In this document: piece by piece, positions 20,811 through 29,605 of the stretch | How the letters are laid out: each line of letters opens with the position of its first letter | How positions within the stretch are numbered: the stretch's first letter is position 1 | Source of the DNA: Sodalis glossinidius str. 'morsitans' | GTDB taxonomy: Bacteria > Pseudomonadota > Gammaproteobacteria > Enterobacterales > Enterobacteriaceae | NCBI RefSeq assembly: GCF_000010085.1 | Contig: NC_007712.1 | Location: 2,480,001-2,544,000 of the forward strand | Length of the DNA stretch: 64,000 nucleotides | Direction: 5' to 3' | Made by a program: the position numbers and the translations under genes | The notes under the pieces: generated by a model | What the model saw: the letters and a program-made list of their open reading frames with translations, nothing else | Databases searched by the model: none | What the model was told of the DNA's origin: nothing

Positions 20811-22745
20811 ATGTACTTTCAGGCAACGCTCGCGTCAAATAACGCTATGGCCAGCAAACAATTCTCGACGTCGAACTCATCCCCAGCGCCATCATCGCCA
20901 ACGACCAATATAGTCTCGTCTTCGGTTGCAACCAGCGAGACCCCCCCGTCGCCGGCCACCGCACATTGGGAACCACGCATCCACTATCGGACAACGCGGT
21001 CATTGTCCACTTTAGACGAGAGCGGTACGGCAAAAGCAACGGAAAAAAGCGTTGCCAGCCCAAGCCAGGTAGACCGTGAACAGCTGATGAAGGATCTGCG
21101 CAATAATAAGGAGCTGTTCTTGAAGACGAGCTATGGCCATAGCCCGCAAAAGCTGCTCCTGACGGCGCAAATGCTCGAAGAAGACCTTAAGAAACCCGAC
21201 AAAGATATCACCGCGCTGCGTCTATTGACCAAGTACATTGAAAGCGACTATAAACGCGTCAAAGATAACGTCTCCCCTTCACCCACGCTTGCTCAGGCAC
21301 GCAAGGCCGCAAGCGGTGCGTTGTCCCGTCTCGGCAGCTATCTGGCCGCTGAAGTCCCGCGCACGGCGGGGCAAGACCCCGCGATGATGACGCTGACCGA
21401 AACCTGGTTAACCGCGCTGGCTGAAAAAATGCGGCAGCAACCGAAAGCGAACCACCTTAAGAAGAACTCGCCCGCCTTGGTCAAATTAATTCGCTTTCTT
21501 CTGTTAGATCCGTCCCGGCGCATCGGTGATTACACCTGTTATTGCTGTTTTAGCTTGCTCTGCGACCTGATTTCTTACGTCCCAAACCCTAGCCGCGACA
21601 GCCGCTTTTTGTCTCGGAAGCAAACACAGCTGCAAGCCATGATAAGCCAGTCCATTACACAATCGTTGGCGCTTGCCTCGGCATCACCGCAGAATACATA
21701 CGCGCTGGATCACCTGCGTCGTGCAGTGAATGCGTTTACCGCCATGACCGTCAGGGAGAAGTTTTACCATCCCAATGGCTACAGTGCGTTGCTGGCGCAG
21801 CACGACCAGATGCTGGCGGAATGGATGCGGCCCTATCAAAACTTGCCGGCGCACTGTTCGCTGCGTGAAGACATTCGCGGGGTGTTGCTGAAGTATGTGG
21901 AAGATACCGGGCGATATCCTGAAGACTATCCCGCTTACGCCTTTCACGGCTTGTTCAAACTCCTCAAAGAGAGCGACGTTCTTCCCTATGCCATCCCGCT
22001 CCCCTTAGGCGGTCGGATGTTATCACAGCACAAAATTGACCCGGCGGCGCAACAACGGATAACCGTAGGTATGCAAAGTCTTATCAATAAATTTTGCTCG
22101 CTTTTTGGCATGACGCCTGTCGCGGATGATATTTCCCGCCCGCTCGACATTATCGTCCTGTCGGATAGAGCGCACTATGAGCGCTACGGCCATTACCCTT
22201 TCCGTATTGATACCAATAACGGCGGTATCTATATCGAGGGCCAACCCCAGGATCCGCGTAACCAGCCGCGGGTATATGTTTATTGCCGGGACGGCGAAAT
22301 CGAAAATTTCCTTCATGAAATCGTGCATTACCTCGATGGTAGATTTATATGTTACGGCAATAACACTTATCTGTCGCCTGAGCGCATCACTTTTTGGCAA
22401 GAAGGGTTGGCGGAATTTCTCAGCGGTAAAAATCGCGCGCTGGCCATGGCAACGCTGCAGCGAGCCCCTGTCTATATGCGCCCGAGTTTGGACGAAATCG
22501 TCGACATTGATATCTATTCGGCAAACGGGCATACGGATCGACTCTATGTCTGGCCCTACTTCGTTTTTGACTATTTAGACAGCGATCCTGAGCGGCGCAC
22601 AATCTTGTTCGCAATGGCTAAAGCATTACGTCAACCAAACCACGGCGCCGAATTTGCCAGCGTGTTAGCCGATTTTGTCACGCGCCATGGCAGTCCGTTC
22701 AACGCGTGGTTGAACAAACAGGCTGAGGTGGCCAACGCTGGTTGA
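20811..22745 (+). CDS. M9 (collagenase-like) zinc metallopeptidase without signal peptide
   Basis: 644 aa, uninterrupted, with AGGAG 5 bases before ATG. The C-terminal third matches the catalytic domain of peptidase family M9: TNNGGIYIEGQPQDPRNQPR, then the gluzincin motif HEIVH at 502-506 continuing YLDGRF, then FWQEGLAEFLSG with the likely third zinc ligand Glu531. The middle (about 95-400) is helical, like the activator region of M9 enzymes. The first 80 residues are Ser/Thr/Pro-rich with no hydrophobic core, unlike secreted collagenases, so Sec export is unlikely. Such N-termini occur in type III effectors; that is inference. All metal ligands are present. It is convergent with a SopA-like pseudogene. 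Confidence 0.82.
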   Translation: MYFQATLASNNAMASKQFSTSNSSPAPSSPTTNIVSSSVATSETPPSPATAHWEPRIHYRTTRSLSTLDESGTAKATEKSVASPSQVDREQLMKDLRNNKELFLKTSYGHSPQKLLLTAQMLEEDLKKPDKDITALRLLTKYIESDYKRVKDNVSPSPTLAQARKAASGALSRLGSYLAAEVPRTAGQDPAMMTLTETWLTALAEKMRQQPKANHLKKNSPALVKLIRFLLLDPSRRIGDYTCYCCFSLLCDLISYVPNPSRDSRFLSRKQTQLQAMISQSITQSLALASASPQNTYALDHLRRAVNAFTAMTVREKFYHPNGYSALLAQHDQMLAEWMRPYQNLPAHCSLREDIRGVLLKYVEDTGRYPEDYPAYAFHGLFKLLKESDVLPYAIPLPLGGRMLSQHKIDPAAQQRITVGMQSLINKFCSLFGMTPVADDISRPLDIIVLSDRAHYERYGHYPFRIDTNNGGIYIEGQPQDPRNQPRVYVYCRDGEIENFLHEIVHYLDGRFICYGNNTYLSPERITFWQEGLAEFLSGKNRALAMATLQRAPVYMRPSLDEIVDIDIYSANGHTDRLYVWPYFVFDYLDSDPERRTILFAMAKALRQPNHGAEFASVLADFVTRHGSPFNAWLNKQAEVANAG

Positions 22746-24139
22746 CGGAGACTACGCCCAGGCGATAGTGAAGCACCACCTTGCCGTTGGCGTCGAACTG
22801 ATACACCCGGTTCGCCCATAATTCGCTTATTGCCAGCTGTTTTTCCAGACTGACTAATTTGACGCTTGAATAGGCCTGTTTCGTGGTGGCCATAAATAGC
22901 CTATTCAGGGCAGGATTCAAATATAAGCGTGCCATGACGTCTGTAATATTTTTCTCGCTCAACCTTCAGTACGTAAAGTGCTATCCGGCTTTCGTTGAGG
23001 TAAAGCGCATACAGTATTTTCGCCTGCTGCGCCGAAGTCGTGTTTGGGCATGCATAGATAACCTGAGCGATAGTCTGAATAAACGCGGCATTATGGTCAA
23101 TCATTATTTCCGGGTAACGGCTGAAGGTATCGAGCATCATCCGCAAAACGTCTTGTCGTTGCCGGCGCATAATCCTGTCGTAGGTGCCGATAAATTGCGA
23201 GCAAATCTCTTGTAACCAGTGGGCAATATCCGGTTCATCGTAATAGGGTGTACTGGACAAGATAGTCAACAGCGAGGGGGCAACCGACGTCAAAGAATTG
23301 CTGGTCTGCTGTAGAGAATCCATAATTTGCCGCAACAACGCAATCTTTAGCGATCGATACAGCGAGTTAAGACTGTCTATCTCCTGGAGAACACCGTGCC
23401 CAAGGCGATCGCCAGCACCTAAATAAATATCAATGGTGTACCGGCTCCAGCCGGCCGACAAATCCAACGTGATTTCCCTGTCAATGATGGCGCCTTTGAA
23501 ATTAGTCTCGCTAATACTGTCAAGGCTTATCTTGGCACCGCTAAGATTAGCATTGTTAAGACAAGTATCGCGCAGATTGGCATGTCGGAGGCAGGCACCG
23601 CTCAGATCGACATTTCTCAGATGGGCGCCACTTAAATCCACATACCTCAATTTGGCGCCATTAAGGACAGCATGGTCCAGTTGCGCCTGAATCAAATTCG
23701 CATGGCGCAAGTCGGCTCTGTCCAAACAGGTATTATCCAATTGGGTAAAATACAGCGTGGCGTGGCGCAGATCGGCCCGCTTCATTTGACAATGGGCCAA
23801 ATTCGCGGGGCTGAGGTCGCTTTGACTCAATCTCACCTCCATCATACTGACCCGTTTGAATGTGCTTCGACGTAGATTGGCGGCGGTGAGATTAAACCCG
23901 GCGGGTAAGTCCATCTGATTTATCACAATATGCGGTAATTCCAACCTTCCGATATGACGGTTGCTGACCGCCATCAATCTCAACAAAGCCAGGTATTTGC
24001 CCCGTTGCCATTTGTCTTTCTTCTCAGCGCTGATGTCATCAGGTATGACGTGGCTTAACATCATCCTGGCCGTCAGTTTCGCGGCAAAGGCCGGTGTTTG
24101 ATCTGAACTCTCCGATGGGTGCGTCTCTGCCTTGAACAT
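22699..24139 (-). pseudogene. Pentapeptide-repeat protein, SopA/NleL-like, frameshifted and truncated
   Basis: ATG at 24139 is chosen over GTG 24151 because GGAGGGG lies 5 bases upstream. Residues about 65-210 form a pentapeptide beta-helix (ADLRHATLYF, ADLRHANLIQ, VDLSGAHLRNVDLSGACL, ANLSGAK). A helical region follows (LQEIDSLNSLYRSLKIALLR, PYYDEPDIAHWLQEI, RYPEIMIDHNAAFIQTIAQV) that resembles the N-lobe of SopA/NleL HECT-like ubiquitin ligases in order and pattern. A frameshift at the GAGAAAAATATT tract near 22950 ends the long frame. The continuation in the next frame (EKNITDVMARLYLNPALNRL) runs to 22699, overlapping the end of the M9 gene. The C-lobe with the catalytic Cys is missing. The SopA relation is from pattern memory only. 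Confidence 0.6.
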
Positions 24140-24490
24140 AGTCCCCTCCACGTTCGTGCTTTCCTGATTGACAGCTGGCCGTAGTCACCTGAATGTGTCG
24201 CGTCATCGGACGCCCAGCCCGCAATGGTACTCAAACCGTTACGCCCGCATGACATCACCGGGTCTCCAAGGCGCTATGCCGCAGCCCTCCTGCCGCGTCG
24301 GCTGAGATATCACGCCTGTCTCTACGCTGCCACCCCGGTGACAGGGTTACTAACATAGCGATTAATGGGAGTGGACAAAATATCCGTGCAGCTGCTGAAA
24401 TTTTGCCTGTCGACGTTGGCATTATCGCGTACAATCCGTACCATACGCCGGTCATTGCGCGCAGATTGAGCATCTGGCGCGCGCAACGTT

Positions 24491-25552
24491 ATGAGGAAGG
24501 CAAAGAACGCCGTGGTCATGCAAAAGCAGCAATACAACATTAACAAACTTCAAAAGCGCCTGCGGCGCCACGTCGGTCAGGCCATCGCCGATTACGCCAT
24601 GATTGAGGAAGGCGATCGCATCATGGTCTGTCTCTCCGGCGGCAAGGACAGCTATACCCTGCTTGAAATTTTGCGCAATTTGCAGCAAAGCGCGCCGGTC
24701 AATTTCTCTCTGGTCGCCGTCAATCTGGACCAGAAACAGCCTGGCTTTCCGGCGCACGTATTGCCTGAATATCTCGCGGCGCAGGGGGTGGAATACCATA
24801 TCGTCACCGAAGACACCTATCACATTGTCAAAGACAAAATCCCCGAAGGTAAAACTACCTGCTCGCTGTGCTCGCGCCTGCGGCGGGGGATTCTTTACCG
24901 CACGGCCACGGAACTGGGCGCCACGCGGATAGCGCTCGGCCACCATCAGGACGATATTTTGCAAACGCTGTTTCTGAATATGTTCTACGGCGGCAAGTTA
25001 AAAGGGATGCCGCCCAAGCTGATGAGCGATGACGGCAAGCACATAGTCATCCGGCCCCTGGCCTATTGTCGCGAAAAGGACATTGCCCGTTTCGCGCAGG
25101 CGCGGCAGTTTCCCATTATTCCGTGCAATCTATGCGGATCGCAACCCAATCTGCAGCGCCAGGTTATCGGCGATATGTTGCGTGACTGGGATAAACGCTA
25201 CCCCGGCCGCAGCGAGACGCTGTTTCGCGCGATGCAAAACGTAGTGCCTTCGCATCTGAGCGACACGCATTTGTTTGATTTCAAAGGTCTGATGCAAGGC
25301 AGCGCGGTGGTGGACGGCGGGGATATCGCCTTTGATCGTGAATCCTTTCCTGCTCAGCCGGCAGGCTGGCAAGATCTGATGGATGATGACCTGCCCGTGT
25401 CGTCACGGAATGACAATTGGACGTGCTCAAACTGCGCTGAATACGCTCAGTCGGCCCCGCCTACGCAGCAGCGCAAGGCGTTAACGGGGCCCCAGGCGCG
25501 CATCGCGGGAGCGCCTGTCATCCCCCTAGCAACAAGACATCCCCCCTGGTAG
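24491..25552 (+). CDS. ttcA: tRNA 2-thiocytidine(32) synthetase TtcA
   Basis: 353 aa from this ATG; ATG 24518 is an alternative and neither has a clear ribosome-binding site. The PP-loop is VCLSGGKDSYTLLEIL. The Fe-S cysteines are seen in TTCSLCSRLRRGILYRTATE and in IPCNLCGSQPNLQRQVI. ALGHHQDDILQTLFLNMFYG and HIVIRPLAYCREKDIARFAQ are strongly conserved. TtcA thiolates C32 of certain tRNAs with ATP and a cysteine-derived sulfur. After about residue 305 the tail (NDNWTCSNCAEYAQ...) is unlike the family and about 40 residues longer, suggesting a late frameshift outside the core. Likely functional. Confidence 0.93.
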   Translation: MRKAKNAVVMQKQQYNINKLQKRLRRHVGQAIADYAMIEEGDRIMVCLSGGKDSYTLLEILRNLQQSAPVNFSLVAVNLDQKQPGFPAHVLPEYLAAQGVEYHIVTEDTYHIVKDKIPEGKTTCSLCSRLRRGILYRTATELGATRIALGHHQDDILQTLFLNMFYGGKLKGMPPKLMSDDGKHIVIRPLAYCREKDIARFAQARQFPIIPCNLCGSQPNLQRQVIGDMLRDWDKRYPGRSETLFRAMQNVVPSHLSDTHLFDFKGLMQGSAVVDGGDIAFDRESFPAQPAGWQDLMDDDLPVSSRNDNWTCSNCAEYAQSAPPTQQRKALTGPQARIAGAPVIPLATRHPPW

Positions 25553-26070
25553 CATTAGAAAAGATGCGGCGGCGGATCGTTGGGGATAGGATCAGTCGGA
25601 ATGCTCATTCGGTAGCAGATAATTGCGCTGCGGGCCGTGCAGGACTGGTTCATCATTGTGCTTCCTCTTTCTTTCTATGCGTCACAGGGTTGACGCGCCA
25701 TAGCTAACGGCGTGACGCTAAAGGCCGGCTTGCACCGGCTGCCGCCATGGCTTTCACGGCGTGCTCTCTTAAAGCGTAGTAAACATTACGCGTCACAACA
25801 AGCGGGAGACAGGCCATAGGGGTCGGGATTACCGCTTCTGGTTCGCGGTGATGGCGGGTGCAGATAAAAAAATGCCGTGCTATTCACCCGGCATCATCTG
25901 AATTAAATACGCTATGCAATAATTCAAAAAGAAAGTAAGACAATACGCCCATCGCTTGACGTTGCATTCACCTGCGGAAGTGATCATGCCTCATATTGCG
26001 ATCACTATTATTGATATTGCTCAATTTTGGAGCCAAAAAGACGTCACATCCGCTTGCACGGCGCCCATAA
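25553..26070. other. Intergenic region between ttcA and zntB
   Basis: 518 bp without a supported gene. A short minus-strand frame (start near 25658) has a fair AGAGGAAG site but no recognisable product. A terminator-like hairpin for the minus strand is annotated separately. Otherwise I see nothing. Confidence 0.4.
25866..25894 (-). terminator. Terminator-like hairpin downstream of zntB remnant
   Basis: Read on the minus strand, ATGCCG pairs with CGGCAT around an 11-base loop, followed by a run of six to seven Ts. It lies about 180 bases beyond the zntB stop. Confidence 0.5.
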
Positions 26071-26803
26071 CTATAACCATCTACGCTGTTTTAACCACCA
26101 GGCAACACCCCCTATCACTAACACCAGGCAAAATAGCGCAAACCTATAGCGCTCGCTATTACCCGGAATGTCCCCCAGGTTTACGCCAAACAGCCCGGTC
26201 AGGAACGTGGTCGGCAAAAATATCATTGCCATAAGCGACATGGTATAGCTGCGTCGGTTGATGGCCTCCGCCATCAACGAGTTTATTTCATCGGCGACCA
26301 CGGCAGTGCGCGCAATCGCGCCGTCGATGTCGTCCAGCCCGCGTCCTAGACGGTCCGCAATATCCTGCATCCGCCGACGGCCATCGTCCGTCATCCAGGG
26401 AAGATGTTCACTGGCCAGCCGGGAAAAAACATCCCGCTGCGGCGTCATGTAGCGTCGCAGGACAATCAACTGCTTGCGCAAATGCGAAAGCTGGCCGCGG
26501 GGCGGGATTTGCTGATCCAGCAGATCGTTTTCCAGAGCGATGATCTTGTCATGCAATTCTTCAATGAATTCGCTGGTATGCTGTTGCCGGCCAAGGCTTC
26601 GCGCACCGGATCGGGAATCAAGGGCGAGCGGTTGAGCCAGTCGGCACTGCCCGGTGCTCCACGTCTAAATGGAGCCAGCAGGTGCCACCGCAATCGGCGA
26701 TGGCCTTATCCTCAATCGGCATCATTCCACCCTGCCCGTCAAGCTGCCCGGCGTAAACGATTTCAGAAAAATTAAGCGTGTTCTCCTCTGACAGATCCAA
26801 CAT
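26071..26803 (-). pseudogene. zntB: zntB zinc transporter pseudogene
   Basis: The N-terminus (IVYAGQLDGQGGMMPIEDKA, CWLHLDVEHRA) and PDPVREALAGNSI are in two frames. Roughly 270 bp of the middle of the cytoplasmic domain is then missing. The C-terminal half is an open frame: LHDKIIALENDLLDQQIPPR, RRMQDIADRLGRGLDDIDGA, SLMAMIFLPTTFLTGLFGVN with the CorA-family GVN signature, and a last membrane helix ending KQRRWL. The intact protein is about 327 aa and forms a pentameric CorA-like zinc transporter. This copy cannot make one. Confidence 0.92.
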
Positions 26804-26861
26804 TCCGCACCTTTGTTAACCATGAGTAGGCTCCAGTATAACCATTTTCACACAGGTGAGA

Positions 26862-27599
26862 TCAGGATGATAAGGCCTCCTCCCGTCCTGCCAGTTCACG
26901 CAGGCAATCCTGCGCTGCCGGCAACAACGGTGCGCCGATACCGCTTCGGACCAGCGCCGCGGGGCTACCGTAAAAACCGCCGGCGGAAATTTTTATTTCC
27001 CCCGCCAACCGCACGGCGAAAATGACCAGTTGGACATCTTCCTCCACCGCGCCCCAGTCTTCTCCCTCCGCCGGCTGCCACGACGGCAGCGTTACGCGGC
27101 GCCAGGCCAGCGGGCTGCGGATACGGTGGGCATCCAGCAGTAAAGGCCCGCTGAGTTGCAAATCCGGCGGTAGATGGGCTATCGCCGTCCCGCGAATATT
27201 AAGATAACCGTTTACCTTTAGCCCGACGGGCAGCGTGGAGACAGGCGTACTTTCCAAATCAAGGGAATCCTCGAAACGGCTGTGGGCCGCCAGTTCGCGC
27301 AGCGGTGTGTTTTCCAGAAATAAAGGGCCGCCGACGGTCAGCCCCGAAGGCAACGCCGTTACCGACGTATCTTTTAAATCCAGCACCTCACCGACGCTAA
27401 GCATGCCGGGTAATTGCCTGAGTGGACAGCCGGTCAGCAATAAAGAGCCGGCCACCACCAAACGTTCCGGCAATTGGGCGATGCCGCTGCCGCGTAAATC
27501 CAGATGGCCTCTCACCACCAAAATCCCGTCGGGCGTGAAAAAGAAACGCACTTTCCTGGCGACCAACAGGTCAATAAGCGTCGGCAATCGCTTATCCAT
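26862..27599 (-). CDS. Leucine-rich-repeat protein with exact 20-residue units
   Basis: 245 aa from ATG 27599, chosen because GGGAGG lies 7 bases upstream; a longer frame extends to 27839 but lacks support. Residues 25-144 are six repeats of exactly 20 residues with the pattern xxLxVxGxLxLxxTxIxxLP, for example SGLTVGGPLFLENTPLRELA and VGLKVNGYLNIRGTAIAHLP. A partial seventh repeat follows. The C-terminal 80 residues are not repetitive and contain EEDVQLVIFAVRLAGEIKIS. No signal peptide or membrane segment. LRR proteins of this kind often act in protein-protein contacts; no partner can be named. The start overlaps the stop of the upstream ORF, so the two are probably co-translated. Confidence 0.65.
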   Translation of the reverse strand: MDKRLPTLIDLLVARKVRFFFTPDGILVVRGHLDLRGSGIAQLPERLVVAGSLLLTGCPLRQLPGMLSVGEVLDLKDTSVTALPSGLTVGGPLFLENTPLRELAAHSRFEDSLDLESTPVSTLPVGLKVNGYLNIRGTAIAHLPPDLQLSGPLLLDAHRIRSPLAWRRVTLPSWQPAEGEDWGAVEEDVQLVIFAVRLAGEIKISAGGFYGSPAALVRSGIGAPLLPAAQDCLRELAGREEALSS

Positions 27600-27846
27600 A
27601 GCGGACCTCCCCAGGCTGACGTCGCCACATTCCCAACGGTCCAGGCGCCCCCTGAGGGGCGAATGCCCGGGTAAAAACGCAGCGTAACGGCAGACGCTCG
27701 CCTGCCGGCGGTACTGCGGTGCCGTGCAATCTAGCGCGCCAGGCATACTCTGGAGCCAGTCGGCGCAGGGCAGTATCATCGCCGCTTGGGCGGCCTGGCC
27801 AAACGATGCAGCGGCGGAGAAAATCGATAGAGGTTGCAATCGCCAT
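27592..27846 (-). CDS. Hypothetical protein coupled to the LRR gene
   Basis: 84 aa beginning MAIATSIDFLRRCIVWPGRP, with AGGAG 8 bases before the ATG. It ends RQPGEVRYG with its TAA inside the ATGGATAAG start of the LRR gene, an 8-base overlap. I recognise no family. Basic and Pro/Arg-rich, no membrane segment. The two ribosome-binding sites and the overlap support a real bicistronic unit. Confidence 0.45.
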   Translation of the reverse strand: MAIATSIDFLRRCIVWPGRPSGDDTALRRLAPEYAWRARLHGTAVPPAGERLPLRCVFTRAFAPQGAPGPLGMWRRQPGEVRYG

Positions 27847-28233
27847 GACAGCTACTCCTGAAATGTCACAGTGGAGTCGTAATAACAGGCCGGAACGCGG
27901 GCGCGCGGATAACTCGCAATGCCGCCGGCTGACGCTGCGGTTGGCACCGTTAAATAATTGATTGAAAGTCGTCGCTCGTTTCATAAAATAATCACGGTGA
28001 ATAACTATCGCCCCGAGCTCAATTATCCTTATTATTAAATAAGTAAATTAGTAATTATTTAATTTTATTCATTCTAATGCACGCACCTAAATGTTATCGT
28101 TTCAAGGTGGCCTGATGGTCATTGAAACGATAAAGCTTGATGAAATTAATGAAACTTTCAAGGACATGGCAAGGTTTATTCTCTTCGCCTAACAACATTA
28201 TTACTATAAACTGGTTAATCGGTGGTCCTATTT

Positions 28234-28838
28234 ATGACGGAACAATTTAATGATCGTTTAAAAGAAGCCCTTTTCGCCCGCGGTTTCAACGCTGCTGAAC
28301 TGGCCCGAATAATCGGTGTGTCAAATGGTTATATGTCTAATTTATTATCCGGCTACATCGCTCGTCCGCACAAGCATCTTATCAGCATTGCTGAAGCGCT
28401 CCGGGTACGGCCTGAATGGTTACTTAACGACTATGGCGATCCCAATATTGATGATAATAAGCATTTGGTTGAAGTACCGTTGTATAAATTTGTACACAAT
28501 GAATCAGAAGAAATGTTATATAAAAATCATAATTACCTGAGATAGCGCGGCTGCCGCATTCTGACGGTCTTTACGGCGTACAAATACCACCTAATGAAAT
28601 ATTTGCAAACTCAGCCTTAGCCGTAGCCGTAATTAATGAAAAACTCAAAGGCAGCGGGCTTTTTTTGCTGCGCGACGGCAGTGCGCTAACCCTTTCAACG
28701 CGTATCGATGATATTACGTCAATTCGCTGGATTCATCATACGCCCCAGGAGCCCGATATGAATAATTGCACAGTACTGGGTCGAGTTGTGTTTTTTTTGA
28801 TTATATTGAATAAAGGATTTGATAAAATGATTTTATAA
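28234..28838 (+). pseudogene. Phage-type CI/LexA-like repressor pseudogene
   Basis: The N-terminal helix-turn-helix is well formed: NDRLKEALFARGFNAAELAR, then VSNGYMSNLLSGYIARP and LISIAEALRVRPEWLLNDYG. The first frame stops after YKNHNYLR, near 28545. A one-base shift near 28530 recovers LPEIARLPHSDGLYGVQIPP and KLKGSGLFLLRDGSALTLST, an S24-like C-terminal domain ending at TAA 28836-28838. The S24 GDSM serine motif is not recognisable. A stand-alone phage-derived regulator; no other phage genes lie beside it. Confidence 0.75.
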
Positions 28839-29093
28839 AAAATAGCTAATAATATTAGTTACCGAGTAAAAAAGGGGCCATATTTTTCGCGACAGCGCCG
28901 ACAACCTGGTTAGAAATCATCTCATCGATTTTTTTCTACCCACGATCGTCATACCATTCTGGTTTCATGCTCGTTAAGCCCGCTGGATTTGAACCGCTAT
29001 AATAGAGTTCACCATATTCATTGTACTGTTCACTTTATTTGTATCGTCGCTACTGATAGCCATTTTCCTGTCACCAAAACTCGATAATCTGGA

Positions 29094-29218
29094 TCATGAT
29101 GTTCTTTGCAACCCGCATGACGCTGGGCGAAATGCTGCATTACATCCTGCCAAACTATCTGTTCAAAGTGGTGTACTCGTTGCTGGTATGTATACCCATT
29201 ACCTTCATTCTTCTCTAA
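29094..29218 (+). pseudogene. C-terminal fragment resembling YhhQ-family membrane transporter
   Basis: A frame reading FFATRMTLGEMLHYILPNYL then FKVVYSLLVCIPITFILL-stop resembles the end of YhhQ/queuosine-precursor transporters, where a (Y/F)CFKV...PMYGVLL helix closes the protein. An upstream frame (EFTIFIVLFTLFVSSLLIAI) may be part of the same gene. Without a search the assignment is tentative. Confidence 0.3.
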
Positions 29219-29367
29219 TGGCATCCGCCGCGAGTTGTTTAAATAATCACCGTTCGCAGTCAGTCAGAAAGGACGCATGACCTCTCCCTCTCTATCACCG
29301 GCGACTTGCCCACCTTAACAGGCGTACGCAATAGCAGCTAGGGTAAATGATACGGAATCAGCGCTTT

Positions 29368-29444
29368 GGCTGAGGGCTGAGGGCTGAGGGCTGAGGGCTG
29401 AGGGCTGAGGGCTGAGGGCTGAGGGCTGAGGGCTGAGGGCTGAG
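29368..29444. repeat. Heptanucleotide tandem repeat, about 11 copies of GGCTGAG
   Basis: Eleven uninterrupted copies of the 7-bp unit (equivalently GGGCTGA, or TCAGCCC on the other strand), 77 bp. It lies about 160 bp beyond the mppA stop. A minus-strand frame over it would read SALSPQP repeats, but no supported gene contains it. Because 7 is not a multiple of 3, copy change would shift any frame. Confidence 0.95.
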
Positions 29445-29605
29445 CAGACTATTTGGTGGTTTGCCTGGTAGCAAATGTCGCAAAAGTGCGTCATCCAGAG
29501 CGCGACGGCGCCCCGGATGTGCAGTGCCGCTGCCAACGGCTCACGGCAGGGTGACAGATTAAACGCCGCGCCCCGCGCCAACGACACGGCCTGCTCGCCT
29601 GACCG

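Larger units (their letters stand above)
28839..29605. other. Non-coding/decayed stretch with a short transporter-like fragment and a tandem repeat
   Basis: 767 bp with no intact gene. It holds the YhhQ-like fragment (29094-29218) and the heptanucleotide array (29368-29444), both annotated separately. The rest (28839-29090, AT-rich, and 29219-29360) shows nothing I can name. Confidence 0.5.

Noticed and set aside
25562..25660. Short minus-strand ORF with AGAGGAAG before its ATG between ttcA and zntB
   Set aside because: About 33 codons, no recognisable sequence, and an alternative frame across it looks equally protein-like; not enough to call a gene.
29315..29587. 90-aa frame containing SALSPQP repeats
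   Set aside because: The repeats are just translation of the 7-bp array, and the frame has no other support.
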